Shown here piece after piece: positions 7,474 through 16,828 of a stretch of DNA of 64,000 nt (position 1 is the stretch's first letter; every line of letters starts with the position of its first letter). The position numbers and the translations under genes are program-made. This stretch comes from Chryseobacterium sp. G0186. Its GTDB lineage: Bacteria; Bacteroidota; Bacteroidia; Flavobacteriales; Weeksellaceae. A model generated the notes under the pieces. That model made no database searches. It had not been told where the DNA came from and saw nothing but the letters and a program-made list of their open reading frames with translations. The stretch lies in contig NZ_CP033918.1 of assembly GCF_003815675.1 (NCBI RefSeq), forward strand, positions 2,666,001 to 2,730,000. The letters run 5' to 3'.

Positions 7474-10287
7474 TTAAATTACGATATTCACAATACGGTG
7501 AGGGACTACGATGATTTTTTTAGGTGTTTTACCCTCCAAAATCTGTTGCATTTTCTCGTTTGAAATCACCAAATCTTCTACTTCCTTCGCAGATAATTGT
7601 GCTGAAAGCGAAATTTTGAACTTCATTTTACCATTTACGCTTACCGGATACTCAATTTCATCCTCTACCAGATAATCCTCATTCAATACCGGGAATTGTT
7701 CAAATTCTATCGATGTATCGTGACCTAGTAAATTCCAAAGCTCTTCACAGATGTGAGGTGCATATGGAGAGATGATAACGGCCAATGGCTCTAAAATATT
7801 GCGCTTGTTACATTTTATTTTCTGAAGTTCATTCACAGCAATCATAAATGAAGACACAGAAGTATTGAATGAGAAGTTTTCAATATCATAAACCACCTTT
7901 TTTATTAGGGTATGCAACACTTTATATTCTGCCTTTGTAGGCTCTTCATCAGAAACTTCAAATACCTCTCCATTGAAATAAAGGTTCCAGAATTTTTTAA
8001 GGAAACCGTATACTCCGCTTAACCCTTGTGTATTCCAAGGTTTGGATTGCTCCAATGGTCCCAAGAACATTTCATATAGTCTTAATCCGTCTGCTCCATA
8101 CTCGTCACAGATGTCATCAGGGTTTACTACATTATATTTTGACTTGGACATTTTTTCTACTTCACGGTCTGTGATGTATTTTCCATCTTCCAAGATAAAT
8201 TCTGCATTGGCATAATCAGGTCTCCATGCTTTGAAAGCTTCGGTATCCAATTCATCGGATGTTCCTTTTAATAAGGATACGTCTACATGAATCTGCTGAG
8301 TCTGGTAATTACTTGCCAAGTTTTTGGAAACATATTGATTGGTTCCATCGATTCTGTAAACAAAGGCACTCATTCCCAAAATCATTCCCTGGTTAATTAA
8401 TTTCTGGAAAGGCTCATCGTGGTTGATGTATCCTCTGTCTTTTAAGAACATATTCCAGAAACGAGAATATAGTAAGTGACCAGTTGCGTGCTCACTACCT
8501 CCAATGTAAAGGTCTACCTGTCCCCAATAATCTGAAAGATCCTTGGCGCAGAATTCTCCATCATTCTGAGGGTCCATATATCTAAGGAAATACCATGAGC
8601 TTCCAGCCCATCCCGGCATTGTAGATAATTCTAACGGGAATATTGTTTTATCATCTATTAAATCTGTAGAAACTACTTTCTGGTTCACCTCATCCCAAGC
8701 AAATGTTTTTGCGTTTCCTAATGGTGGATCTCCGTCTTCTGTTGGTAAATACTTTTCAACTTCAGGAAGTTCCAACGGCAATGCAGAGGTAGGTAAAGTA
8801 TAAGGCATTCCTTCCTTATAATATATAGGAACTGGTTCTCCCCAATAACGCTGTCTTGAGAAAATGGCATCACGTTGTCTGTAGTTCGTAGTTCCGTGAC
8901 CGATTCCTTTAGTTTCAATCTCAGCTATGATCTTCGATTTGGCATCGTTATAACTTAATCCATTTAAGAAGTCAGAGTTTACACATACTGAATCTTTGGA
9001 ATCAAAAGATTTTTCCTGAACATCTTCTTCCGTTTCAACGACCTTTTTAATTTCCAGGTTAAATTTCTTTGCAAATCTGTGATCACGTTCATCATGTGCA
9101 GGAACAGCCATTACAGCTCCTGTTCCATATCCCATCAATACATAGTCTGAAATATAGATCGGCATTTTTGCCCCACTGAAAGGATTGATCGCATAACTTC
9201 CTGTGAAAGCACCGCTCACGTTTTTCACGTCAGACATTCTGTCTCTTTCTGTTTTTTTGGAAGTTTCTTCAATATAAGTATCTACTTCTACTTTTTGAGC
9301 AGCAGTAGTAATGGTTTCCACTAAAGGATTTTCCGGAGCCAGCACCATAAATGTTGCCCCAAAAATAGTGTCAGGTCTTGTAGTGAAAACCTCAACGATT
9401 TCATCATGACCATCTACGTTGAACTGAACCTGCGCTCCCTGAGATTTTCCAATCCAATATTCCTGAGCATCCTTTAAAGGCTGTGGCCAGTCTAATGTAG
9501 AAAGCCCTTGTAATAATCTTTCAGAGTAAGCAGAGATTCTCATGCTCCATTGCATCATCTTCTTTTGGAATACCGGGAATCCTCCTCTTTCAGACTTTCC
9601 GTCTTTAATTTCGTCATTCGCCAATACAGTTCCTAAAGCCGGGCACCAGTTTACCGTAGTTTCAGCTCTGAAAGAAAGACGATAGTTTAATAAAATATCT
9701 TCTTTATCAATAGCTGAAGCATTAATCCATTCTTCTGCGGTAAAGCTTAGTTCGTCATTTTGATTAGCATTTAATCCTTCTGTTCCTTTTTCTTCAAAAT
9801 GTTTGATTAAGGTATCGATAGATTCTGCCTTATCTGTATTTTTATTATACCAAGAATGATACAGCTCAATAAAGATCCACTGTGTCCATTTATAATAAGA
9901 AGCATCGGAAGTTCTTACTTCTCTGCTCCAGTCGAAAGAGAACCCAATTTTTCTTAGCTGCTCTTCGTATCTGTTGATATTCTGTTCTGTAGTGATTGCC
10001 GGATGCTGTCCTGTCTGGATGGCATACTGCTCAGCAGGAAGCCCGAAACTGTCATATCCTACCGGGTGGAGAACATTAAACCCCTGATGTCTTTTATATC
10101 TCGCATAGATATCTGACGCAATGTATCCCAGCGGATGCCCTACGTGAAGTCCTGCTCCGGATGGATACGGAAACATATCGAGTACATAAAATTTAGGTTT
10201 ATCTGTGTTGCCAGAGGTTTTATAGGTTTGATTTTCCTCCCAGTATTTCTGCCACTTTTTTTCTATCTGCTGATGATCGTAAAACAC
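7474..10287 (-). CDS. leuS: Leucyl-tRNA synthetase
   Basis: 937 residues, a class I aminoacyl-tRNA synthetase charging tRNA-Leu. The HIGH signature appears as HVGH in SGAGLHVGHPLGY near residue 46, and KMSKSKYN is near residue 710. The CP1 editing domain is present in the middle (TTRPDTIFGATFMVLAPENP and GYGTGAVMAVPAHDERD, with the editing aspartate region). The C-terminal anticodon-binding domain includes YAPHICEELWNLLG. Two insertions stand out: about 40 residues after IELYHSWYNKNTDK, and a leucine-specific segment before KMSKS (VYRIDGTNQYVSK onward). I believe both occur in Bacteroidota LeuRS, which makes it longer than the E. coli enzyme (860). It stands alone between AT-rich spacers. Confidence 0.97.
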   Translation of the reverse strand: MFYDHQQIEKKWQKYWEENQTYKTSGNTDKPKFYVLDMFPYPSGAGLHVGHPLGYIASDIYARYKRHQGFNVLHPVGYDSFGLPAEQYAIQTGQHPAITTEQNINRYEEQLRKIGFSFDWSREVRTSDASYYKWTQWIFIELYHSWYNKNTDKAESIDTLIKHFEEKGTEGLNANQNDELSFTAEEWINASAIDKEDILLNYRLSFRAETTVNWCPALGTVLANDEIKDGKSERGGFPVFQKKMMQWSMRISAYSERLLQGLSTLDWPQPLKDAQEYWIGKSQGAQVQFNVDGHDEIVEVFTTRPDTIFGATFMVLAPENPLVETITTAAQKVEVDTYIEETSKKTERDRMSDVKNVSGAFTGSYAINPFSGAKMPIYISDYVLMGYGTGAVMAVPAHDERDHRFAKKFNLEIKKVVETEEDVQEKSFDSKDSVCVNSDFLNGLSYNDAKSKIIAEIETKGIGHGTTNYRQRDAIFSRQRYWGEPVPIYYKEGMPYTLPTSALPLELPEVEKYLPTEDGDPPLGNAKTFAWDEVNQKVVSTDLIDDKTIFPLELSTMPGWAGSSWYFLRYMDPQNDGEFCAKDLSDYWGQVDLYIGGSEHATGHLLYSRFWNMFLKDRGYINHDEPFQKLINQGMILGMSAFVYRIDGTNQYVSKNLASNYQTQQIHVDVSLLKGTSDELDTEAFKAWRPDYANAEFILEDGKYITDREVEKMSKSKYNVVNPDDICDEYGADGLRLYEMFLGPLEQSKPWNTQGLSGVYGFLKKFWNLYFNGEVFEVSDEEPTKAEYKVLHTLIKKVVYDIENFSFNTSVSSFMIAVNELQKIKCNKRNILEPLAVIISPYAPHICEELWNLLGHDTSIEFEQFPVLNEDYLVEDEIEYPVSVNGKMKFKISLSAQLSAKEVEDLVISNEKMQQILEGKTPKKIIVVPHRIVNIVI

Positions 10288-10416
10288 TTTATATAGATTG
10301 TTATATGTTAGACTTTAAATATTTGGATTGTTTTTCTTTTTACAAGATTCACAAAATTAATGATTTTAAAAGAAATAAAAATTTAATTTATCATGAATTG
10401 TAATTCTCCACTCAAC

Positions 10417-10452
10417 AAAAAAAGTCCCATCCGAAGATGAGACCTATTTTTA
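10417..10452 (-). terminator. Terminator of the small lipoprotein gene
   Basis: On the minus strand AGGTCTCATC and GATGGGACTT flank a CTTCG-type loop, followed by a TTTTTTG tail, about 20 bases after the stop codon at 10471. Confidence 0.75.
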
Positions 10453-10470
10453 TATCTAGAAATATACTTA

Positions 10471-10950
10471 TTAATTCTGAGGATTTACTCTCTTGAAAGT
10501 ATACGTTCTTGTTTTAAATATCTTCGGATTTTCTGTTTCTTCTCTTACCGCCAGGTTGAGCGTTGTTTCATCCAGGGTGATCACTTTTGCATTTACAGGA
10601 GCAACAACTCCCTGATATTTCATCTGAACATCTTTACTGCTTTTATCATAGGTATAAGTAAAATTCTGCTCAGGCTGAATTTCACACAATCCTGTTGTAG
10701 CAGGATCTTTTACATCAATTCTTTTACCTTTTACTTCACTACTAAACCACCATCTCGATTCTTTCTGACAATCCGTATAAGTAATCACATCCGAAATTGG
10801 TTGTTCACCTACCTCAACAGTAGTAATCACCTCTTTTACCGGCTTCCAAAACCCTAAAAGTGAAGATTCATCAACAAAATTGTTACTGTCATTACATCCG
10901 GTAGCGACCAATAATGATAAACCTGAAAATAGTAGTGCTAATTTCTTCAT
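10471..10950 (-). CDS. Small lipoprotein, lipocalin-like (function unknown)
   Basis: 159 residues with a clear lipoprotein signal: MKKLALLFSGLSLLVATGC, with Cys19 as the lipidation site. The following SSLLGFWKPVKEV opening and alternating beta-strand pattern (TYTYDKSSKDVQMKYQG, TTLNLAVREETENP) resemble the lipocalin-like or DUF4923-type lipoproteins of Bacteroidota, which start with a 'LxGxW' motif. It has two further cysteines (DCQKES, GLCEIQ) that could pair. Probably outer-membrane or periplasm attached. It has its own terminator and no operon partners. Confidence 0.8.
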   Translation of the reverse strand: MKKLALLFSGLSLLVATGCNDSNNFVDESSLLGFWKPVKEVITTVEVGEQPISDVITYTDCQKESRWWFSSEVKGKRIDVKDPATTGLCEIQPEQNFTYTYDKSSKDVQMKYQGVVAPVNAKVITLDETTLNLAVREETENPKIFKTRTYTFKRVNPQN

Positions 10951-11148
10951 AGATTAATTTTTTCAAGCGCTAAAATTATAATTTTTTTGATTTATATTAC
11001 TATTATTTATGAAAAATTATTTTTTTGACTGTTATTTATATAAATTTTAAAACACTAAGAGGCCATATTGTTCTTATTTAACAAATATTGAACTCTCGAA
11101 AACTCCTCTGTTCTACTAAAAAAGTTATTTTTGTAGCAAAGAAAAAAC

Positions 11149-12126
11149 ATGCAAGATATAACGAAAAATAATTTTGACTTCATCCGGGTTCTCCTTGCCT
11201 TTATTGTCTTTCTTGGGCATCTCGGTACCCTCAGTGCTTCCCCTGATCTTAAAATTCTTGAGTACAGCCCTATAGAAATTGCTGTTTTCGGTTTCTTTGC
11301 AGTTAGCGGATTTCTTATCGCCAGAAGCTATGAAAGGTCTTCAAGCCTGAAAAGTTATTTAAAAAAGAGAATCAAAAGAATTGTTCCCGCTTACTTATTG
11401 GTTATTTTTTTGTGTGCAATTTTATTAAGTTTGGTAAGTACCTATTCTTTCATTGAATATTTCAGCAATACACAAGTTTACAAATACCTTTTCTGGAATT
11501 CATTATTTTTAAATTTTAAAGCACCCTGGCTTCCCGGAGTTTTTGGAAATCAAGCAGTAAATGGTGCTCTTTGGACACTGAAAATAGAAATGTGCTACTA
11601 TTTCTCTGTTCCTCTATTGTTTTTGCTCTTTGGAAAGAATAACAAATACAGAAATATAAGTTTGGTTATTTTATACTTTTTGTCACTTATCTATCTCAAT
11701 TATTTTGAATCATTAAATAAAATTTCACTTGCCAAACAGCTTCCCGGAACATTATCCTATTTTATCCCAGGAATGCTGATTTACTTTAATTTTGATCAAT
11801 TTATCAAATATAAAAACATAATTTTCATCATCGCTCTCGCTACCGTTTGGATTGATTTATACTTAAAAATTCAGCTTTTTTCCCCAATGATGATCGGTGC
11901 CATCGTTATGTATATCGCCTATTCATTCAAATTCTTAAATAATTTCGGAAAATATGGTGATTTCACGTACGGAATTTACATTTTCCACTTTCCAATCATC
12001 AGAACTTTCCAGACTTTAGGATTGTTTGAAGATTACAATCCATTTTTCATGGGATTTGTATGTATGTTGGTCGTAATTGGAGTAGGAATTGCCTCCTGGC
12101 ATCTTTATGAAAAAAAGTTTTTATAA
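11149..12126 (+). CDS. Acyltransferase 3 family membrane protein (O-acetylase-like)
   Basis: 325 residues, a polytopic membrane protein with about ten hydrophobic helices. The N-terminal FDFIRVLLAFIVFLGHL holds the conserved Arg and His of the acyltransferase-3 family, and VFGFFAVSGFLIARSYERS is its second signature. These proteins usually acetylate sugars of lipopolysaccharide or capsule using a cytoplasmic acyl donor. A TATTTTTG box at 11126-11133 lies 15 bases upstream of the start. The next gene, a glycosyltransferase, starts 24 bases downstream, consistent with a glycan-modification pair. Confidence 0.9.
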   Translation: MQDITKNNFDFIRVLLAFIVFLGHLGTLSASPDLKILEYSPIEIAVFGFFAVSGFLIARSYERSSSLKSYLKKRIKRIVPAYLLVIFLCAILLSLVSTYSFIEYFSNTQVYKYLFWNSLFLNFKAPWLPGVFGNQAVNGALWTLKIEMCYYFSVPLLFLLFGKNNKYRNISLVILYFLSLIYLNYFESLNKISLAKQLPGTLSYFIPGMLIYFNFDQFIKYKNIIFIIALATVWIDLYLKIQLFSPMMIGAIVMYIAYSFKFLNNFGKYGDFTYGIYIFHFPIIRTFQTLGLFEDYNPFFMGFVCMLVVIGVGIASWHLYEKKFL

Positions 12127-12150
12127 TTTTGCATATATTTTTGAACACGA

Positions 12151-12906
12151 ATGAAAGACCTTGTCTCCATTATCACCCCTTGCTATAATTCTGCTGAATT
12201 TATTGAAGAAACTATACAGTCTGTCCTTAACCAAACCTACGAAAACTGGGAATGGCTGATTACCGATGACCTTTCTAAAGATAATACGGTTGAAATTATC
12301 AGAAAGTATAATGATCCAAGAATAAAGCTTCAGGTTCTGGAAAAAAATGGCGGGGCAGGAAATGCAAGAAACAACAGCCTTGAGAGAGCTACAGGTAGAT
12401 ATATCGCTTTTTTGGACTCTGATGATTACTGGTATCCTGAATATCTTGAGACGATGACGGACTATATGCAGGAGCATCATGCAGAGCTTGTTTACTGCAA
12501 CTATTCAAGATGTGATGAGCAGCTTCAGCCTATTCTGAAAGATTTTCTTGCAGATAAAGTGGTCACGTTTTCTAATCTACTGAAGACTTGCCGACTGGCT
12601 CCTGTTTCTACGATGTATGACACCAAAAGGGTCGGAAAGTTTTTATTCCCTGTCAAAAGTAAGCGTGAAGATCATGTGATGTGGCTCAATTTATTGAAGG
12701 TAATTCCGGAAGGAATGCCAATCAATAAAACAATGGCAAAGTACAGAATGAGGGGGAACAGTGTTTCCAGAAACAAAAAAAACATCATCAAGGATCAGTA
12801 TCTGGTGTATAAAGACTTTATGGGCTTTTCTACATTAAAATCGTTGTATTATACTGCCAATTGGGCAATGAACGGTTTTTTAAAGTATTCAAAATTTTTC
12901 AACTAG
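12151..12906 (+). CDS. Family 2 glycosyltransferase (GT-A fold)
   Basis: 251 residues with the GT2 N-terminal domain: VSIITPCYNSAEFIEETIQS at residues 4-23, the nucleotide-binding ITDDLSKDNT segment, and the metal-binding DXD-type motif in AFLDSDDYWYPEYL near residue 90. It transfers a sugar from a nucleotide donor, probably in lipopolysaccharide or capsule synthesis at the inner face of the membrane. No membrane helix is evident. It lies between an acyltransferase and a small unknown protein, with only two bases before the latter's ATG, so the three are probably co-transcribed. Confidence 0.92.
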   Translation: MKDLVSIITPCYNSAEFIEETIQSVLNQTYENWEWLITDDLSKDNTVEIIRKYNDPRIKLQVLEKNGGAGNARNNSLERATGRYIAFLDSDDYWYPEYLETMTDYMQEHHAELVYCNYSRCDEQLQPILKDFLADKVVTFSNLLKTCRLAPVSTMYDTKRVGKFLFPVKSKREDHVMWLNLLKVIPEGMPINKTMAKYRMRGNSVSRNKKNIIKDQYLVYKDFMGFSTLKSLYYTANWAMNGFLKYSKFFN

Positions 12907-12908
12907 TA

Positions 12909-13535
12909 ATGGAGTATTCAAAAGAATTTAAGGCAGCATTAAGTACTTTTTCCAGCCCGGAAAAGGATAAGCTTATTTTCAGGTTATTGAGAAAGGATAA
13001 ATTATTATCGAAAAAACTTTATTTCGAGCTTATTGATCCGGAGACAACTGATGATAAGAGAAATGCAATGGAAGAGAATGTGGAGGAAAAAATTCTTTTG
13101 GCTTCAAAATATATCGGAAATTCTCAGTATTTCCTGAGAACCATCCGAAAAATAAGTGCGGAAATCACTGAACACGTAAAAATAACAACGGATAAATTTG
13201 GGGAAGTTTCACTCAATCTCCTCCTCATTAATAAAATTCTGGATTACAATAGTGATTTGAGCAGACAGCGATTTGACAATGTTTACAAATTGTATATTTA
13301 CCTCATTAATAAGCTTTTTAAATCATTGACTCTGATCAAAAAGCTGGACGAAGATTATTGGATGGAAATTGATGAGTATCTGCAGGATCTTCAAACAAAA
13401 ATTTCAGAAAACCACTATCTTCAAAAACTCTGCGTCAACAACAGCTTTGATCTTAACTGGCTTGAATGTGAGAAAATTCCGGAAAACATAGATCTAATCA
13501 TGAAAGAGATTAAAAGTCAAGGATTTTTACGATAG
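12909..13535 (+). CDS. Unknown soluble, mostly helical protein
   Basis: 208 residues beginning MEYSKEFKAALSTFSSPEKDK. The sequence is rich in Lys, Leu, Glu and Ile with no signal peptide or membrane segment, consistent with an all-helical cytoplasmic protein. I do not recognise the family. The open frame extends 16 codons upstream into the preceding glycosyltransferase gene, but the ATG at 12909, two bases after that gene's stop, is a much better start. Its last nine bases overlap the end of the convergent waaA gene. Confidence 0.8.
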   Translation: MEYSKEFKAALSTFSSPEKDKLIFRLLRKDKLLSKKLYFELIDPETTDDKRNAMEENVEEKILLASKYIGNSQYFLRTIRKISAEITEHVKITTDKFGEVSLNLLLINKILDYNSDLSRQRFDNVYKLYIYLINKLFKSLTLIKKLDEDYWMEIDEYLQDLQTKISENHYLQKLCVNNSFDLNWLECEKIPENIDLIMKEIKSQGFLR

Positions 13536-14765
13536 AATTTTCTGTAAAATCATTGCTGTAGAGTCAGGTTTTTCATCAACGAATTTTCTTGCATTTTGAG
13601 ACATCTCTGCAAGTACTTCTTCATTCTCCCCATTCGCAAGGAATAATACGAATTCTGCGGCTGTCTGTTCGTCTGTAAAGGACTTTCCTCCATTCATGGA
13701 AATCAGATCATCTGCTTCAGGATTCTTTTTGTAGTGATTTCCAAAAATCACTGGAACTCCAAATGTTGCAGCCTCAAGGATATTATGCAGTCCGGCATCA
13801 TGAAAGCCTCCTCCAACTACCGCCACATCTGCATAGGAATACAACCTTGACAATAATCCTATATTGTCTATGATCAGGATCTGCGCCTTGAAATCTGAAA
13901 CTTTTGTATGCTGTACTTCACTGTATCGCAAGGCGTCAGGAAATACATTCTTTAAATGCTCTACCCTCTTTAAATCGTGGGGAGCAATGATCATTTTGAC
14001 CCTATTATTTTTTCGTGAAATCATTTCTGCAATTTTCTCTTCAGCCTGCCATGAACTCCCAAAGACAACAGCCTTATTTTCTCCTATAAATTCACTAATA
14101 TGATTAATATGATTATCTCGTACCTGAAGCTGCTTTACCCTGTCAAACCTTGTATCTCCCGTTACGGAGGACTTCAGCAGCCCCACACTTTTAGCCAGGG
14201 CAAGAGAGAATTTTGTCTGATGAAAGAACCAATCTACATTTTCTTTAAGCTGCTTTACAAACCATTTTCCATAGGAAGTAAAAAAGGACTGACGCTCATA
14301 GAACAATGCAGAGATCACATAGATTTTTGCATTTTGTTTTTTAAGCTCTGCCAACAGATTGTACCAGTAATCATACTTCACCGTAAAAAATAGTTTTACG
14401 TCAAATTGTGAGATAAACTCCTTAACAGTACTTTTTTTATCAAAGGGCAGATAACAAATTATATCTGCTATGTGTTTCTTTTTAATAACATTCTCATATC
14501 CTGACGGAGAAAAGAAGGTCACCAAAACTTTATAATCCGGAAATTTCTCCTTAAGCTTTTCTAAAACAGGTAATCCTTGCTCATATTCACCCAGACTGGC
14601 AGCATGCATCCAAATGACCTTATCCGTTTTTGAAAATGCAGACTTCACTTTATCTAAAGACTGTTTTCTACCCTCAACTCCCTTTTTAGTTTTGTTATTG
14701 AACAAAGAAAATATCTTCATCCCAACAATGAGAAGACTGATAAATATGTTATAAAGTAATTTCAA
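13527..14765 (-). CDS. waaA: 3-deoxy-D-manno-octulosonic acid (Kdo) transferase
   Basis: 412 residues of the WaaA/KdtA family (GT30), which adds Kdo from CMP-Kdo to the lipid A precursor at the cytoplasmic face of the inner membrane. An N-terminal membrane anchor spans about 3-21. The acceptor-domain motif WMHAASLGEYEQGLPV contains the catalytic Glu60. The C-terminal nucleotide-sugar domain has VVGGGFHDAGLHNILEAATFGVPVIFG. Length matches the family (about 400-425). It is the third gene of a tight minus-strand group (NlpC/P60 protein, DUF1648-like protein, waaA) with gaps of 3 and 12 bases. Its 3' end overlaps the convergent gene by 9 bases. Confidence 0.95.
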   Translation of the reverse strand: MKLLYNIFISLLIVGMKIFSLFNNKTKKGVEGRKQSLDKVKSAFSKTDKVIWMHAASLGEYEQGLPVLEKLKEKFPDYKVLVTFFSPSGYENVIKKKHIADIICYLPFDKKSTVKEFISQFDVKLFFTVKYDYWYNLLAELKKQNAKIYVISALFYERQSFFTSYGKWFVKQLKENVDWFFHQTKFSLALAKSVGLLKSSVTGDTRFDRVKQLQVRDNHINHISEFIGENKAVVFGSSWQAEEKIAEMISRKNNRVKMIIAPHDLKRVEHLKNVFPDALRYSEVQHTKVSDFKAQILIIDNIGLLSRLYSYADVAVVGGGFHDAGLHNILEAATFGVPVIFGNHYKKNPEADDLISMNGGKSFTDEQTAAEFVLFLANGENEEVLAEMSQNARKFVDEKPDSTAMILQKILS

Positions 14766-14777
14766 TTTTTGATTGAT

Positions 14778-15248
14778 TTAATCGTTAGATTTTTTGGTTT
14801 TCCCCTCCTGAATAGATTTTACAACAGACACTCCAATTATGATAAATATTAATCCTACAATATAAAAAACGGCACCACTTAGTTCAGTCTGTTTTCCTTC
14901 TGCAACACGTATACTTTCAACAATAATATCCAGAAACAGGATCATTACAGGAAGTTGTAAAGAAAACATGTAAATCTCCAGTTTTTCTTTATTACGAAAA
15001 CTTTGAGGTACATTCAGCAATGGAGAATTGCGATCTCTTGATACTCCGAAAAAAAGAAAAGAGATAAAAGTAGCAATAGACGGCAACACCCAGATTGTTT
15101 CTTTACCGGATTCTCCATCCACATTTCCCTGAAAGTCAAAATGGGTAGGAATGATATCCGGTAGCTCAGCATACTTAACTCCTGTAAAAACCCAAATTAC
15201 AATAAGCAAAAGAGTGTTTACTATTAATAATATGCTGGAAATTTTCAT
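14778..15248 (-). CDS. DUF1648-like membrane protein
   Basis: 156 residues with four predicted membrane helices: residues about 4-24, 55-70, 95-112 and 125-143. The segment between the first two helices, LPDIIPTHFDFQGNVDGESGKE, carries the motif I(P/T)THF...G.VDG characteristic of DUF1648, a domain also found at the start of SdpI-type immunity proteins. Function in this setting is unknown. It sits 3 bases after the NlpC/P60 gene and 12 bases before waaA, so it is co-transcribed with cell-envelope functions. Confidence 0.82.
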   Translation of the reverse strand: MKISSILLIVNTLLLIVIWVFTGVKYAELPDIIPTHFDFQGNVDGESGKETIWVLPSIATFISFLFFGVSRDRNSPLLNVPQSFRNKEKLEIYMFSLQLPVMILFLDIIVESIRVAEGKQTELSGAVFYIVGLIFIIIGVSVVKSIQEGKTKKSND

Positions 15249-15251
15249 GTT

Positions 15252-15971
15252 TTAGATAACGCTTTTAAGAACTCTCAGCTTATGGGTGTGCTTATTCATT
15301 TCTTTATTGAAGATTCCTGTAGAATCCAGGGTATCAATTCTCACTTTCCCTGATGCATGGATAATCCTTTGATTGTCAAGCATAATTCCTACGTGAATAA
15401 TTTTCCCATCGGCATTTTCAAAGAATGCAAGGTCACCAGGCTGTGTTTCTTCCACAAAAGTAAGAGGTTCTCCTACTTCAGCTTGCTGGGAAGCATCTCT
15501 TGGCAGTTTAATATTATGAATTTTATACACCAACTGTGTAAATCCGGAACAGTCTACGGCAAAAAAGCTTTTCCCGCCCCATAAATAAGGAACATTAAGG
15601 AATTCTTTTGATGTAAGGGCTATGCTTTCACGCACATCATGACTTCTTCTTGAAGCTACCACAGGAAATTCTACTTCAGACCCCATTGAAAGTAGGGTTT
15701 TCCCATCATTCATCAATACGGAAGCAAAGTCTTCTGTAACTACAGTTACTTTTCTATTAGCCAGTTCTTCATCTGTTACAAGTCTTATCTGCTTGGTATC
15801 CATCCAGCCTTCGTAGCCATCGTAATGTATTTTTATTCTGGTCCAGTTTTTATTGACCTCCAGAATATCTGCACTTTCCCCAAACAACATTTCAGTAACA
15901 ATTTCTGCCCTGTCCGACCCTTCTGCACGCACCGGTGCTACTGTAACAATACAAATTCCTTTATTCATCAA
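15252..15971 (-). CDS. NlpC/P60 family cysteine peptidase with SH3 domains
   Basis: 239 residues. The N-terminal half holds bacterial SH3-like domains (APVRAEGSDRAEIVTEMLFG, then NWTRIKIHYDGYEGWMDTKQ). The C-terminal NlpC/P60 domain has the catalytic triad: Cys141 in AVDCSGFTQLVYK, His193 in IIHVGIML, and His205 in IIHASG. The architecture resembles YkfC-type gamma-D-glutamyl-L-diamino acid endopeptidases that trim peptidoglycan peptides. No signal peptide is visible, so it probably acts in the cytoplasm on recycled muropeptides, as YkfC does. First gene of a three-gene operon with the DUF1648-like protein and waaA. Confidence 0.92.
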   Translation of the reverse strand: MMNKGICIVTVAPVRAEGSDRAEIVTEMLFGESADILEVNKNWTRIKIHYDGYEGWMDTKQIRLVTDEELANRKVTVVTEDFASVLMNDGKTLLSMGSEVEFPVVASRRSHDVRESIALTSKEFLNVPYLWGGKSFFAVDCSGFTQLVYKIHNIKLPRDASQQAEVGEPLTFVEETQPGDLAFFENADGKIIHVGIMLDNQRIIHASGKVRIDTLDSTGIFNKEMNKHTHKLRVLKSVI

Positions 15972-16057
15972 GTCTAAATTAAAAGATTGAATAATTATAA
16001 AAATTAAAAAACACTGTGGGTAAAAACCCTTGAATATTTTAATCTTATACTATTTAA

Positions 16058-16705
16058 TTACTTTCTGCGAAGAAAGTTTACCCCATCACGCAAAGGTAAA
16101 ATAAGATTTTCAAAATCGTCGTCTTTTGCCACCAAATCATTCAATTCCTGAATAGACTGTGTGGATTTTAGCTTCGGGTTTTCTTCAAGTACTTTTCCAT
16201 ACCATAAAACATTGTCGAACATCACTACTGATCCTGATTTTGTATGAGGTTTTATCAGCTTGAAATATTCTGCATAGTTTTCTTTGTCGGCATCTACAAA
16301 AATCAGGTCAAAGAACTCCTCCGTTTCTTTCAAAAATTCCTTGGCATCCTGAAGTTTAAAGTCGATCTGGGCAGCGTACTCACTGGACTCAAAATATTTT
16401 TTCGGAAGATAAGCTAGATCTTCATTCACATCCAATGTTGTAATTCTCCCATCCTTTGCCAATCCTGAAGCAAGACACAAGGTAGCATATCCTGTAAAAG
16501 TTCCTATTTCAAGGATACTTTTAGGCTTCATCATTTGGGAAATAATTGTCAACAATCTTCCCTGCTGATATCCTGAAATCATATGCGGCTGGGTGGTCTT
16601 CTGATAAGTTTCTCTTCTCAGTTTTTTCAGAATGTCAGATTCCGAGGAAGCATGTGATTCCAAATACCTATCCATTTCAGGATTATTTTCTTCAAAAAAA
16701 CTCAT
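16058..16705 (-). CDS. O-methyltransferase, class I SAM-dependent (CCoAMT-like)
   Basis: 215 residues of the caffeoyl-CoA/catechol O-methyltransferase family (Methyltransf_3). The SAM-binding motif I is ILEIGTFTGYATLCLASGL near residue 60. The acidic loop at the end of beta 2 is TTLDVNEDLAYL. The metal-binding region is FDLIFVDADKENYAEYF followed by VMFDNVLWYGKV. The natural substrate in flavobacteria is unknown. The gene lies 86 bases upstream of the NlpC/P60 operon in the same direction. Confidence 0.9.
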   Translation of the reverse strand: MSFFEENNPEMDRYLESHASSESDILKKLRRETYQKTTQPHMISGYQQGRLLTIISQMMKPKSILEIGTFTGYATLCLASGLAKDGRITTLDVNEDLAYLPKKYFESSEYAAQIDFKLQDAKEFLKETEEFFDLIFVDADKENYAEYFKLIKPHTKSGSVVMFDNVLWYGKVLEENPKLKSTQSIQELNDLVAKDDDFENLILPLRDGVNFLRRK

Positions 16706-16764
16706 ACAATTTTAATTTAAACAAATTTAAGGATTTTAAAATTTACTTTTGAATCCCATCTTAT

Positions 16765-16797
16765 ACAAAAAAGAAAGAGAGAACTTAATCTCTCTTT
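16765..16797 (-). terminator. Terminator of the knottin-like peptide gene
   Basis: On the minus strand AAAGAGAGA and TCTCTCTTT pair with a short loop and are followed by CTTTTTTG. It begins 32 bases after the peptide stop codon, which supports that ORF being a real transcription unit. Confidence 0.75.
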
Positions 16798-16828
16798 TTC
16801 TTCATACATCTTACAGGTTGAAAAATCG

